Shown: piece by piece, positions 1 to 5,996 of the stretch
Layout of the letters: every line of letters begins with the position of its first letter
How positions within the stretch are numbered: the first letter of the stretch is position 1
NCBI GenBank assembly: GCA_955652845.1
Contig: CATPBY010000499.1
Span: 1 to 7,042, forward strand
DNA: 7,042 nucleotides
Direction: 5' to 3'
Origin: an uncultured Terriglobales bacterium
GTDB lineage: Bacteria > Acidobacteriota > Terriglobia > Terriglobales > Acidobacteriaceae
Translations under genes and position numbers: made by a program
The notes under the pieces: model-generated
What the model was told of the DNA's origin: nothing
The model's database searches: none
The model's input: only the letters and a program-made list of their open reading frames with translations

Positions 1-928
1 CAGTAAAAGTAGCACCCGCAATATCGGCAGGACGCAGGCGTCCGGCGCGGGCGCGCTCGCTCAGTTCGCGGCGTTCGCTTGCAATTTGGCCGAGATCCTT
101 TGAGCTGGCGGTTTGAATCACGGCTGCAATAACTCCCTCATCAACCGCGATGGCGAGGGCTACATTCACATCCTGATTCGAGCGAATTCCTTCGCCACTC
201 CAGCTCGAATACATGCGTGGATGCTTTACCAGTACACGAGAGACCAGCGCCACCAATAGGTCGGTGTGTGTTATCCGCACTCCGCGAGCTTTCTCAATGA
301 CTGGCAGCATGCGCTCCCGGAGTTCGATCAGAGCGCCGGCCTCAACTTCGCGAGTCACAAAAAAGTGCGGTACTGTTGTCCAGCTTAGCGAGGTTCGCTC
401 CGCCATGAGACGCGCAATCGAACTTAGCCGTTCGACGGCTGCCGGAGCGGCAGCTTGTGAGTTCGCTGCCGCCAAAATGTCGGACGCAAGAATCTCTCCG
501 CCAGGCCCCGATCCCTGCACGCGATCCACATCCACACCGCGTTCCTTCGCCAGGCGACGCGCTTTGGGGGAAATCCCTGGCGCGGCTGACTTCGCAGTCT
601 GGGGAGAACTCGGAGTTGCGGACGACGGACTGGTGACTGGAAGCGAAACTGCCGCAACCGTGGGCGCCGTCTGCTGCGGAGGAGTTTCTCCCGGGCGGAC
701 AATCCACGCAATCGTCTGTCCTACGGGAATGACCGCGCCTTCCTGCGCGCTGATCCCAGCAAGGACTCCATCGGCTGGAGATTCGATTTCCATTACGGCT
801 TTATCGGTTTCGACTTCGAGCAGTGGCTCACCTTTGCTTACACTTTCGCCTTCCTTCTTCCGCCAGGAAACCAGCTTGCCGGTTTCCTGCGCCATCTCAA
901 GAGCGGGCATCACAACGCTAAAAGCCAT
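1..928 (-). CDS. Dihydrolipoamide acyltransferase (E2) of a 2-oxoacid/acetoin dehydrogenase complex, C-terminus cut by window edge
   Basis: E2 core of a 2-oxoacid dehydrogenase complex: it carries the acyl group on lipoyl-lysine and passes it to CoA in the cytoplasm. The frame is open from ATG at 928 to the window edge, giving 309 codons with no stop. Residues 3-78 are one lipoyl domain with the lipoylated lysine K43 in ETDKAVMEIESP. Residues 82-118 form a Pro/Ala/Thr/Ser-rich linker. Residues 119-153 are the E3/E1-binding domain (SPKARRLAKERGVDVDRVQG, then GSGPGGEI). The start of the acyltransferase domain follows from about 165, with SWTTVPHFFVTREVEA at 182-197. The HHxxxDG active site and roughly the last 130 residues lie outside the window. 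The start is fixed by the lipoyl domain beginning at MAFSVVMPALEMAQ. No Shine-Dalgarno site precedes it. It follows the M24 gene by 30 bases, so it probably depends on coupling or read-through. Whether the complex is pyruvate, branched-chain or acetoin type cannot be told from this part. Confidence 0.93.
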   Translation of the reverse strand, partial: MAFSVVMPALEMAQETGKLVSWRKKEGESVSKGEPLLEVETDKAVMEIESPADGVLAGISAQEGAVIPVGQTIAWIVRPGETPPQQTAPTVAAVSLPVTSPSSATPSSPQTAKSAAPGISPKARRLAKERGVDVDRVQGSGPGGEILASDILAAANSQAAAPAAVERLSSIARLMAERTSLSWTTVPHFFVTREVEAGALIELRERMLPVIEKARGVRITHTDLLVALVSRVLVKHPRMYSSWSGEGIRSNQDVNVALAIAVDEGVIAAVIQTASSKDLGQIASERRELSERARAGRLRPADIAGATFT

Positions 929-958
929 AAAGTTTTGGGAGGGCTGCCTGACAGAACC

Positions 959-2305
959 CTAGTCCGACACTCCTACGCGCTCGGTCTTGGCACTGGCCTC
1001 GATCATCTCGACGACGCGCTCGTTTGGCGAAGCTTCGCTCTCGCGTGTGGTCGGCAGCGGCCCATTAACGGTGACATAGTGCGCGCCCGCAACCAGCAGT
1101 TGCTCGGCGGGAAAACGTGTAATGACTTCGTGCCCGGTTTCGGTGACCACAATTTCTTCCTCAATGCGGGCAGCGCTCCAACCGTCGCTCGAGGGCCAGA
1201 ATGTCTCCAGGGCAAACACCATGCCAGGCTTGATCTCGTGAGGGTGATCGAACGACACCAGACGGCTGATCACCGGCTTCTCCCATATCGCAAGCCCGAT
1301 GCCGTGGCCGTACTGCAGCGCGAAGCATGCTTCTTCGTTAGGGAAACCGAACTCTTCGGCTTTGGGCCAAACGCCTGCGATGTCAGCCGTGGTTCGCCCC
1401 GGACGGACCAATTCGATCGCCGCATCCAGATATTCGCGGCACCGTTTGTAGGCATCCACCATGGCGTGAGACGCATAGCCAATGGTGAAGCAGCGGTAGT
1501 AGCAGGTGCGGTATCCCATGTATGAATGGAGTATGTCGTAGTAAACCGGATCGCCGGGACGCAACACGCGGTCCGAAAAAACATGGGGATGAGGATTGCA
1601 GCGCTCACCGGAAATAGCGTTCACTGCTTCGACGTACTCGGAGCCGAGATCGTAGAGAACTTTGCTCACCAATCCCACTGCTTCGTTCTCGCTCATGCCC
1701 GGCTTCATGGCCCGGTATAGCTCATCGTAAGCGGCGTCAACCATCATGGCTGAGGTGTTAAGCAGCGAGATCTCGTCCTGCGTCTTTATCACGCGCGCGT
1801 CGGACAGGAGTTGCTGCCCGTCAACCACCGTGATCCCCTCCCGCTGCAAGGCGAAAAGCACGGGCGGCTCAATGATGTCGATGCCGAGCGGCTCTTTGTG
1901 CAGCCCCCGCATCTCCAGTTCAACACGAATTTTTTTTGCTACGTCTTCGGCGCGTCCCATCTCCGGTGACATGGCCCCGCGCAACATAGAAATGCCCGGA
2001 CGCGAGCGTTCTCCCAGCCACGGGCAATGCAATTGATGATGTCTGGCGGCTGAGCCGAAATCCCACAAAATTGGTTCGTCGTTTTGCGGCAGCAGAGTAA
2101 AGCGATTGCACTTGTCCTGCGCCCAACTGCCAATGTGCGTGGAGGTCAGGTAGCGCACATTGTTCATGTCGAAGCAGAGCAGCGCGCCCATCTCCGACTT
2201 GCTGAGCAGAGCTTTCGCCTTATTCAGGCGCTCGCGGCGCAGGCGATCGAAGTCCACCCGTTGTTCCCAATCAACCGCCATGGTTCCGTGAGTTGGCAGT
2301 GCCAC
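959..2305 (-). CDS. M24-family (creatinase/aminopeptidase P fold) protein with altered metal site
   Basis: 448-residue M24 protein. An N-terminal creatinase-like domain (about 20-170, with CFDMNNVRYLTS at 44-55) is followed by the pita-bread domain (about 178-395). M24 enzymes normally bind two metals through D, D, H, E, E. Here D257, H334 (YGHGIGL), E367 (GMVFALE) and E382 (ARIEEE) are present. The second aspartate, normally 11 residues after the first in SDxTR, is C268 (GYRTCYYRCF). The usual HE.P histidine after the GHG motif is W341 (IWEKP). Canonical Xaa-Pro peptidase activity is therefore doubtful. Length and N-terminal layout recall the M24 DMSP lyase DddP, but the DddP catalytic aspartate is not apparent. 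Other M24 members act on creatine or ectoine, so a non-peptidase hydrolase or lyase is possible. Start is GTG at 2305, chosen because AGGAGGT lies 5 bases before it; ATG at 2281 (M9) has no such site. It lies between E1-beta (17-base gap) and E2. Family is sure, substrate unknown. Confidence 0.9.
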   Translation of the reverse strand: MALPTHGTMAVDWEQRVDFDRLRRERLNKAKALLSKSEMGALLCFDMNNVRYLTSTHIGSWAQDKCNRFTLLPQNDEPILWDFGSAARHHQLHCPWLGERSRPGISMLRGAMSPEMGRAEDVAKKIRVELEMRGLHKEPLGIDIIEPPVLFALQREGITVVDGQQLLSDARVIKTQDEISLLNTSAMMVDAAYDELYRAMKPGMSENEAVGLVSKVLYDLGSEYVEAVNAISGERCNPHPHVFSDRVLRPGDPVYYDILHSYMGYRTCYYRCFTIGYASHAMVDAYKRCREYLDAAIELVRPGRTTADIAGVWPKAEEFGFPNEEACFALQYGHGIGLAIWEKPVISRLVSFDHPHEIKPGMVFALETFWPSSDGWSAARIEEEIVVTETGHEVITRFPAEQLLVAGAHYVTVNGPLPTTRESEASPNERVVEMIEASAKTERVGVSD

Positions 2306-2310
2306 GACGC

Positions 2311-2317
2311 ACCTCCT
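2311..2317 (-). promoter_or_regulatory. Strong Shine-Dalgarno site that decides the GTG start of the M24 gene
   Basis: The minus strand reads AGGAGGT, a near-perfect complement to the 3' end of 16S rRNA, 5 bases before GTG at 2305. It fills most of the 17-base gap after the E1-beta stop (TAG, 2325-2323). The alternative ATG at 2281 would be about 29 bases away. It is the strongest ribosome binding site in the window, so the M24 protein may be made in good quantity within the operon. Confidence 0.8.
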
Positions 2318-2322
2318 GTTCG

Positions 2323-3324
2323 CTAGGTTTTTCCGCAGAGCGCACGGGCCGCTTCAAAGACTGATTTTTCGGTGGGCACAGTCGCGTCTTCAAGCGGAGG
2401 AGAGAATGGAATCGGGACGTGCATTGCCCCCATGCGCTTAACCGGGGCGTCCAAATCATAAAAAGCTCCCTCCGCGATCACCGCCGAAAGTTCCGCCGCC
2501 ACCCCATAACGGCCGTAACCTTCGTCCATGATAATCACTCGGGACGTCTTCTTTGCCGATTCAATTAGGGCTTTCTCATCGAGCGGCCACGTAGTTCGGG
2601 GATCGATCACCTCGGCGCTGATGCCCGCTTCCTCAAGTAAGTTCGCCGCACCAAGGGCGACCTGGACCATGCTGCTGGTGCCAACAAGAGTGATGTCTCG
2701 ACCTACGCGCTTGATGTCCGCCACTCCAAACGGGATGGTGTACTCTTCCGCCGGCACCGGCCCTTTCTGCCTGTACATCATTTTATCTTCGAAAAAGACC
2801 ACTGGATTTTCATCCCGGATCGCGGTCTTCAGCAATCCCTTCGCATCATAGGGCGTCGACGGCAAGACAATCTTCAGGCCGGGGACATGGCTGAACCAGG
2901 CGTGCAGCGATTGCGAGTGCTGCGCCGCTGAACGCCGGGTCGCGCCCAGCGTTGTCCGCATCACCATGGGAACTTTCCACGTCCCTCCTGACATGTAATG
3001 GACTTTCGCGGCCTGGTTCACCATTTGATCCATGGTGAGGGTGATGAAATCGCCGAACATGATGTCGACTACGGGGCGCAGGCCAGTCATCGCGGCTCCC
3101 ACCGCAACGCCAGTGAAGCCGGCTTCTGATATGGGAGTATCGATTACGCGGCTGGTGCCGAATTCTTCTACCAGGCCGGAAAGAACTTTGAACGGCGTAC
3201 CGGCTTCCGCCACGTCTTCGCCGAGAATGCAGACGCGTGGATCCCTGCGCATTTCTTCGGCAAGCGCCTCGCGGACTGCTTGCGCAAAAGTCAGTTCCCG
3301 CGCGCCGGCGTCAGGCATAAACAT
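2323..3324 (-). CDS. 2-oxoacid/acetoin dehydrogenase E1 component, beta subunit
   Basis: Beta subunit of a heterotetrameric thiamine-diphosphate E1, which with E1-alpha decarboxylates a 2-oxoacid (or cleaves acetoin) and acylates the E2 lipoyl group. The 333 residues match the usual E1-beta length. The N-terminal pyrimidine-binding domain (about 8-185) has LGEDVAEAGTPF at 34-45, the cofactor-activating glutamate E67 in DTPISEAGF, and H136 in AAQHSQSLHAWF. PGLKIVLPSTPYDAKGLL at 148-165 is typical. The transketolase C-terminal domain (about 200-328) has VIDPRTTWPLD where DLRTLxPLD is usual, and IMDEGYGRYGVAAEL at 265-279. The start is uncertain. ATG at 3324 overlaps E1-alpha by 14 bases, with GAGG only 3 bases upstream. 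ATG at 3318 (residue 3) overlaps by 8 and has the same GAGG at 9 bases, a better spacing. Pyruvate, branched-chain 2-oxoacid and acetoin types are all possible. Confidence 0.94.
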   Translation of the reverse strand: MFMPDAGARELTFAQAVREALAEEMRRDPRVCILGEDVAEAGTPFKVLSGLVEEFGTSRVIDTPISEAGFTGVAVGAAMTGLRPVVDIMFGDFITLTMDQMVNQAAKVHYMSGGTWKVPMVMRTTLGATRRSAAQHSQSLHAWFSHVPGLKIVLPSTPYDAKGLLKTAIRDENPVVFFEDKMMYRQKGPVPAEEYTIPFGVADIKRVGRDITLVGTSSMVQVALGAANLLEEAGISAEVIDPRTTWPLDEKALIESAKKTSRVIIMDEGYGRYGVAAELSAVIAEGAFYDLDAPVKRMGAMHVPIPFSPPLEDATVPTEKSVFEAARALCGKT

Positions 3325-4309
3325 TTTCCTCGGCTTCTTTCACGTCGGGATACGGAGCTGAAATTGCGAACTCGACCGCCTTTTCCATCTCCGACCTGAC
3401 CTCCGCGTCGATCGCAGCCAGCAAATTGGAATCCGACAGCTTTTGCTCAATCAACCAATTGGCCAGCCGTTTGATCGGATCACGCTCGCTTTTCCAGCTT
3501 TGTTCCTCCTGCTTCGAGCGGTAGTACTCGCGATTGATATCGCCCACGTGATGGCCGGTATAGCGGTAGGTATTGCACAGGAGAAGTGCCGGCCCGCCTC
3601 CCTGGCGGGAATGTTCGATCAGCCTCTTTGCAGTCTCATAGACTGCGCGAACGTCCTGCCCATCAACACTCGCCGTTTGCAGACCAAAGGCGGAGCCGCG
3701 AGCCAGGATGTCACCCGCTGTGGTTTCGGAAAAGTGGGTATATTCCGTATATAGATTGTTTTCGCAGACGTAGATTACGGGCAGCTTCCAGAGCTGAGCC
3801 AGGTTCATCACTTCGTAGAGAACTCCTTGCCCGAGCGCACCCTCGCCGAAGAAACAGACCGCAACCCGTCCGTTGTTGAGGTGTTTGGCGGAAAATGCGG
3901 CGCCGGTCGCAATGCCCACGCTGCCGGCGACAATGGCGTTCGCGCCCAGGTTTCCGGTCGCCGGATCCGCAATGTGCATCGACCCACCTTTGCCGCGGCA
4001 GTATCCCGCTTCTTTACCGAGCAACTCGGCGAACATGCGATCCGGTGATGCCCCTTTTGCCAGACAATGCCCATGGCCGCGATGCGTGCTGGTTATGTAA
4101 TCCTCACGTCGCAAGGCTTGGCAGATGCCGACAGCCACCGCTTCCTCACCCACATACAGATGTGCAAGGCCAGGCATCAAAGCGCGGGTGTAGAGTTCAT
4201 TGACCTGCTCTTCGAACAGCCGGATACTCACCATTCGCCGGTACATCTGGACCCATTGTTCGGCCTTGATTCCGGAGCCGGCAGTCGCGTTCACCGTGAT
4301 GGTGGTCAT
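3311..4309 (-). CDS. 2-oxoacid/acetoin dehydrogenase E1 component, alpha subunit
   Basis: Alpha subunit of the thiamine-diphosphate E1, forming an alpha2-beta2 enzyme with the next gene. At 332 residues it has the short form common in bacterial pyruvate/acetoin-type E1-alpha. Landmarks are MVSIRLFEEQVNELY (26-40), the substrate-channel segment STHRGHGH (74-81), GKGGSMHIAD (106-115) and the C-terminal loop YRYTGHHVGD (248-257). The thiamine-diphosphate motif runs from residue 155 to the terminal NN at 184-185. It starts with GEG, not the usual GDG; the codon is GAG at 3844-3842, so E156 replaces the Mg-binding aspartate. ATG at 4309 overlaps the upstream stop in an ATGA arrangement, and AGGAG at 4321-4317 lies 7 bases before it. 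It is thus translationally coupled to the dehydrogenase gene before it and to E1-beta after it. The family is clear. The true acyl substrate is not, and acetoin:acceptor oxidoreductase is a real alternative to pyruvate dehydrogenase. Confidence 0.94.
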   Translation of the reverse strand: MTTITVNATAGSGIKAEQWVQMYRRMVSIRLFEEQVNELYTRALMPGLAHLYVGEEAVAVGICQALRREDYITSTHRGHGHCLAKGASPDRMFAELLGKEAGYCRGKGGSMHIADPATGNLGANAIVAGSVGIATGAAFSAKHLNNGRVAVCFFGEGALGQGVLYEVMNLAQLWKLPVIYVCENNLYTEYTHFSETTAGDILARGSAFGLQTASVDGQDVRAVYETAKRLIEHSRQGGGPALLLCNTYRYTGHHVGDINREYYRSKQEEQSWKSERDPIKRLANWLIEQKLSDSNLLAAIDAEVRSEMEKAVEFAISAPYPDVKEAEENVYA

Positions 4310-5187
4310 TTCGGCACTCCTGACATGCGCGCTAACACATCAAACACCACAGCGAAATCCTGTTTGGCCATTCCCATGGCGCGGGCGGCGGTCAGAAACT
4401 CATTGCTCACAGCGGTCGTCGGCAGCGGAACGTCGAGCTGACGCCCCATCTCTAATGCCAGGAGCATGTCTTTCTGCATCATGTTTACGTCAAACCAGGC
4501 CTCTTCCGGCTGTTGCAGAACGAACGGCCCGCGATACTGGATCATCGGTGAGGCGACGGCGCTGTGAGTCAGGACATCGACCGCCGTCTCGCGCGCAATT
4601 CCACTCTTCTCCGCCAGCAAAACTCCCTCGCAGAACGCCAGCATCTGCACAGCGAGACTGAGATTCGTGGCAATCTTCATCGACAACGCGAGTCCGTTGT
4701 CCCCCACATACGTGACTTTTGGTCCAATATCCAGCAGTAAGGGCTTCACCCGTTCGAAAGTCTCGCGACGTCCGCCAACCATTACGGACAACTTGCCTTC
4801 CTGCAACGTGATCACGCTTCCAGAGACCGGTGAATCAACCATGTCGGCATCTTTCTCGCGGATTCTCGCCGCCAAGGCGCGACTCGCTGCTGGGCTGACC
4901 GTACTCATGTCGCTGAAGATCTTGCCCTTGCCGAGCCCTGCCAGCAGCCCGTCAGGTCCATCCGCTATGGCAGCCAACGCCGATGCGTTCGTCACCATGG
5001 CAAAGATCACGTCAGCTGAGGCGCTCACTTCGCGCGGCGAATTCGCCCACTTCATGCCCTTATCGATCAGCCACTGCGCCTTTGACCGGGTGCGGTTGTA
5101 GCCGGTGACGGTGTGTCCCTTGCTCAGTAGGCGGCTCACCATCTGGCTTCCCATTACCCCAAGACCGACAAATCCAAGGTTAGCCAT
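4306..5187 (-). CDS. 3-hydroxyisobutyrate dehydrogenase-family NAD(P)-dependent beta-hydroxyacid dehydrogenase
   Basis: Soluble oxidoreductase of the beta-hydroxyacid dehydrogenase family, which interconverts 3-hydroxyacids and semialdehydes (3-hydroxyisobutyrate, tartronate semialdehyde, succinate semialdehyde, glyoxylate). It is full length at 293 residues. The Rossmann domain has GFVGLGVMGSQM at 5-16. NRT at 31-33 places an arginine after the second beta strand, which favours NADP(H). The substrate-binding stretch DSPVSGS is at 118-124, and the catalytic lysine K171 lies in ALSMKIATNLSLA. The second conserved position of the usual KxxNN is N175, but the first asparagine is T174. KD at 239-240 is the family's late conserved pair. 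ATG at 5187 overlaps the regulator's stop by 8 bases, and GGAG lies 4 bases before it. It ends in an ATGA overlap with E1-alpha. The pairing with a semialdehyde dehydrogenase suggests a shared semialdehyde intermediate, but this is inference. Substrate unknown. Confidence 0.92.
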   Translation of the reverse strand: MANLGFVGLGVMGSQMVSRLLSKGHTVTGYNRTRSKAQWLIDKGMKWANSPREVSASADVIFAMVTNASALAAIADGPDGLLAGLGKGKIFSDMSTVSPAASRALAARIREKDADMVDSPVSGSVITLQEGKLSVMVGGRRETFERVKPLLLDIGPKVTYVGDNGLALSMKIATNLSLAVQMLAFCEGVLLAEKSGIARETAVDVLTHSAVASPMIQYRGPFVLQQPEEAWFDVNMMQKDMLLALEMGRQLDVPLPTTAVSNEFLTAARAMGMAKQDFAVVFDVLARMSGVPK

Positions 5188-5929
5188 TTATCTCCAAACC
5201 ACGAGTGGGCTTCGACGACGGCGGCCGGGTTGCCGTCGGATCAACTCGAGAATCCTCGCAAATCTGTTGCAGGTGCGCGCGCATGGCGGAGCGCGCCTTT
5301 TCAGGGTCGCGCAGTTCGATGGCCTGAAAGATGCGTTTGTGGTGGAACTGTCCACGCTCCGGACCACCGTCCACCGTAAAAATCCTCATGCGTTGTTCGC
5401 GAAGCAATCCAACGATCGAATCAATTAACGAGAGGATGAGCGGATTTGCCACGGCTTCCGCCAAAGCAAGATGAAAGTCGAGGTCAGCTTCAATGTAAGC
5501 CTCCGGATTGTGCTGCGAACGATCCATGACAGCCACCGCTTCGCGCATGGTGCTGAGATGCTGGTCCTCGACGCGAGTGGCCGCCAGTGCGGCAATTTCC
5601 GGCTCCAGAATTGCGCGCAATTCGGCCAGACTGGTGGAACCATCCGGTTGACCGATCTTGACCATCAGGTCCAGTGACTGGCGTATAGCCTGCGACGTGC
5701 CATCTGTCACGAACGTGCCGCGCCCGGAATAAGCCTCCACCAGGCCTTTCTCGCGCAGCGCCTTCACAGCTTCCCTGACTGCGGTCCGGCTCACGCCGAA
5801 TTGCTGCGCCAGTTCCCGTTCCGCGGGCAACTGGTTTCCCGGTTTGAGCGCGCCCTTCAGAATCGATTCTTCAATCTGCTGGACGATTTGCTCGTACAGT
5901 CGAGATGTCCGGACGACCTTGTACACCAT
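5180..5929 (-). CDS. GntR-family transcriptional regulator, FadR subfamily (FCD ligand domain)
   Basis: DNA-binding regulator of 249 residues. The winged helix-turn-helix spans about 8-75, with LKPGNQLPAERELAQQFGVS at 28-47, VSRTAVREAVKALREKGLVE at 46-65 and the wing GRGTFV at 69-74. The FCD effector domain spans about 97-225 and keeps the four usual metal/ligand residues D149 and H153 (DLDFH), H197 (HHKRI) and H219 (RAHL). FadR-type FCD proteins usually bind small carboxylates, often through a metal ion. PdhR of E. coli, which controls the pyruvate dehydrogenase operon, belongs to the same subfamily. Here too the regulator sits in the operon that encodes E1 and E2, so control of this operon by one of its own metabolites is likely. 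ATG at 5929 follows GAGGGG closely. The 54 bases before it hold no full FadR-type operator. The true control region is probably upstream of the aldehyde dehydrogenase, outside the window. Confidence 0.94.
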   Translation of the reverse strand: MVYKVVRTSRLYEQIVQQIEESILKGALKPGNQLPAERELAQQFGVSRTAVREAVKALREKGLVEAYSGRGTFVTDGTSQAIRQSLDLMVKIGQPDGSTSLAELRAILEPEIAALAATRVEDQHLSTMREAVAVMDRSQHNPEAYIEADLDFHLALAEAVANPLILSLIDSIVGLLREQRMRIFTVDGGPERGQFHHKRIFQAIELRDPEKARSAMRAHLQQICEDSRVDPTATRPPSSKPTRGLEING

Positions 5930-5931
5930 TT

Positions 5932-5937
5932 CCCCTC
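5932..5937 (-). promoter_or_regulatory. Ribosome binding site of the GntR regulator
   Basis: The minus strand reads GAGGGG ending 2 bases before ATG at 5929, with its GAGG core 4 bases away. The spacing is tight but usable. It lies in the only gap over 30 bases in the window (5930-5983), which otherwise shows no convincing promoter, terminator hairpin or operator. The regulator is therefore read as part of the same transcript as the aldehyde dehydrogenase. Confidence 0.5.
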
Positions 5938-5983
5938 GTTAATTTTCACCAACCGCGTCGTCATTTTCCGGGAATCAGAATTC

Positions 5984-5996
5984 TCAGGCAGCCTGA
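5984..5996. repeat. 13-base perfect dyad (6-base arms, 1-base centre) at the aldehyde dehydrogenase stop codon
   Basis: TCAGGC and GCCTGA flank a single base at 5990, and one arm contains the aldehyde dehydrogenase stop codon. It has no T-run on the minus strand, so it is not a classical terminator. A loop of one base is also too small for a good hairpin. It could be a protein-binding site, but a dyad of this size is easily found by chance in 7 kb. It does not match the TGGT/ACCA type of FadR-family operators. Confidence 0.25.

Noticed and set aside
342..711. Minus-strand frames of 121 and 95 codons inside the E2 gene
   Set aside because: They are other reading frames of the E2 gene. The E2 frame itself is unbroken from 928 to the window edge, so there is no frameshift to explain.
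941..950. Shared TCAGGCAGCC word at about 942-951 and 5984-5993
   Set aside because: A single 10-base match between two gene-end regions, in opposite orientation relative to the genes, is within chance expectation for GC-rich DNA.
213..962. Open plus-strand frame of 249 codons
   Set aside because: It lies antisense to the E2 gene, whose minus-strand frame gives a clear lipoyl domain, E3-binding domain and acyltransferase start. The plus-strand product is Arg/Ser-rich with no recognisable domain.
935..1525. Open plus-strand frame of 196 codons
   Set aside because: Antisense to the M24 gene, with no family features; a shadow frame, as are the other plus-strand frames across the window.
959..2305. 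M24 protein as a true DMSP lyase (DddP)
   Set aside because: The residue I recall as the DddP catalytic aspartate, six after the metal-binding histidine, is I340 here, and one metal aspartate is C268. Layout similarity alone does not support DMSP cleavage.
5941..5956. FadR/PdhR-type operator around TTGGTGAAAATTAA (minus strand)
   Set aside because: Only one half-site (TTGGT) is present; the matching ACCAA half is absent at the right spacing.
5930..5983. Terminator or internal promoter between the aldehyde dehydrogenase and the regulator
   Set aside because: No GC-rich hairpin followed by a T-run, and no convincing -35/-10 pair at normal spacing on the minus strand.
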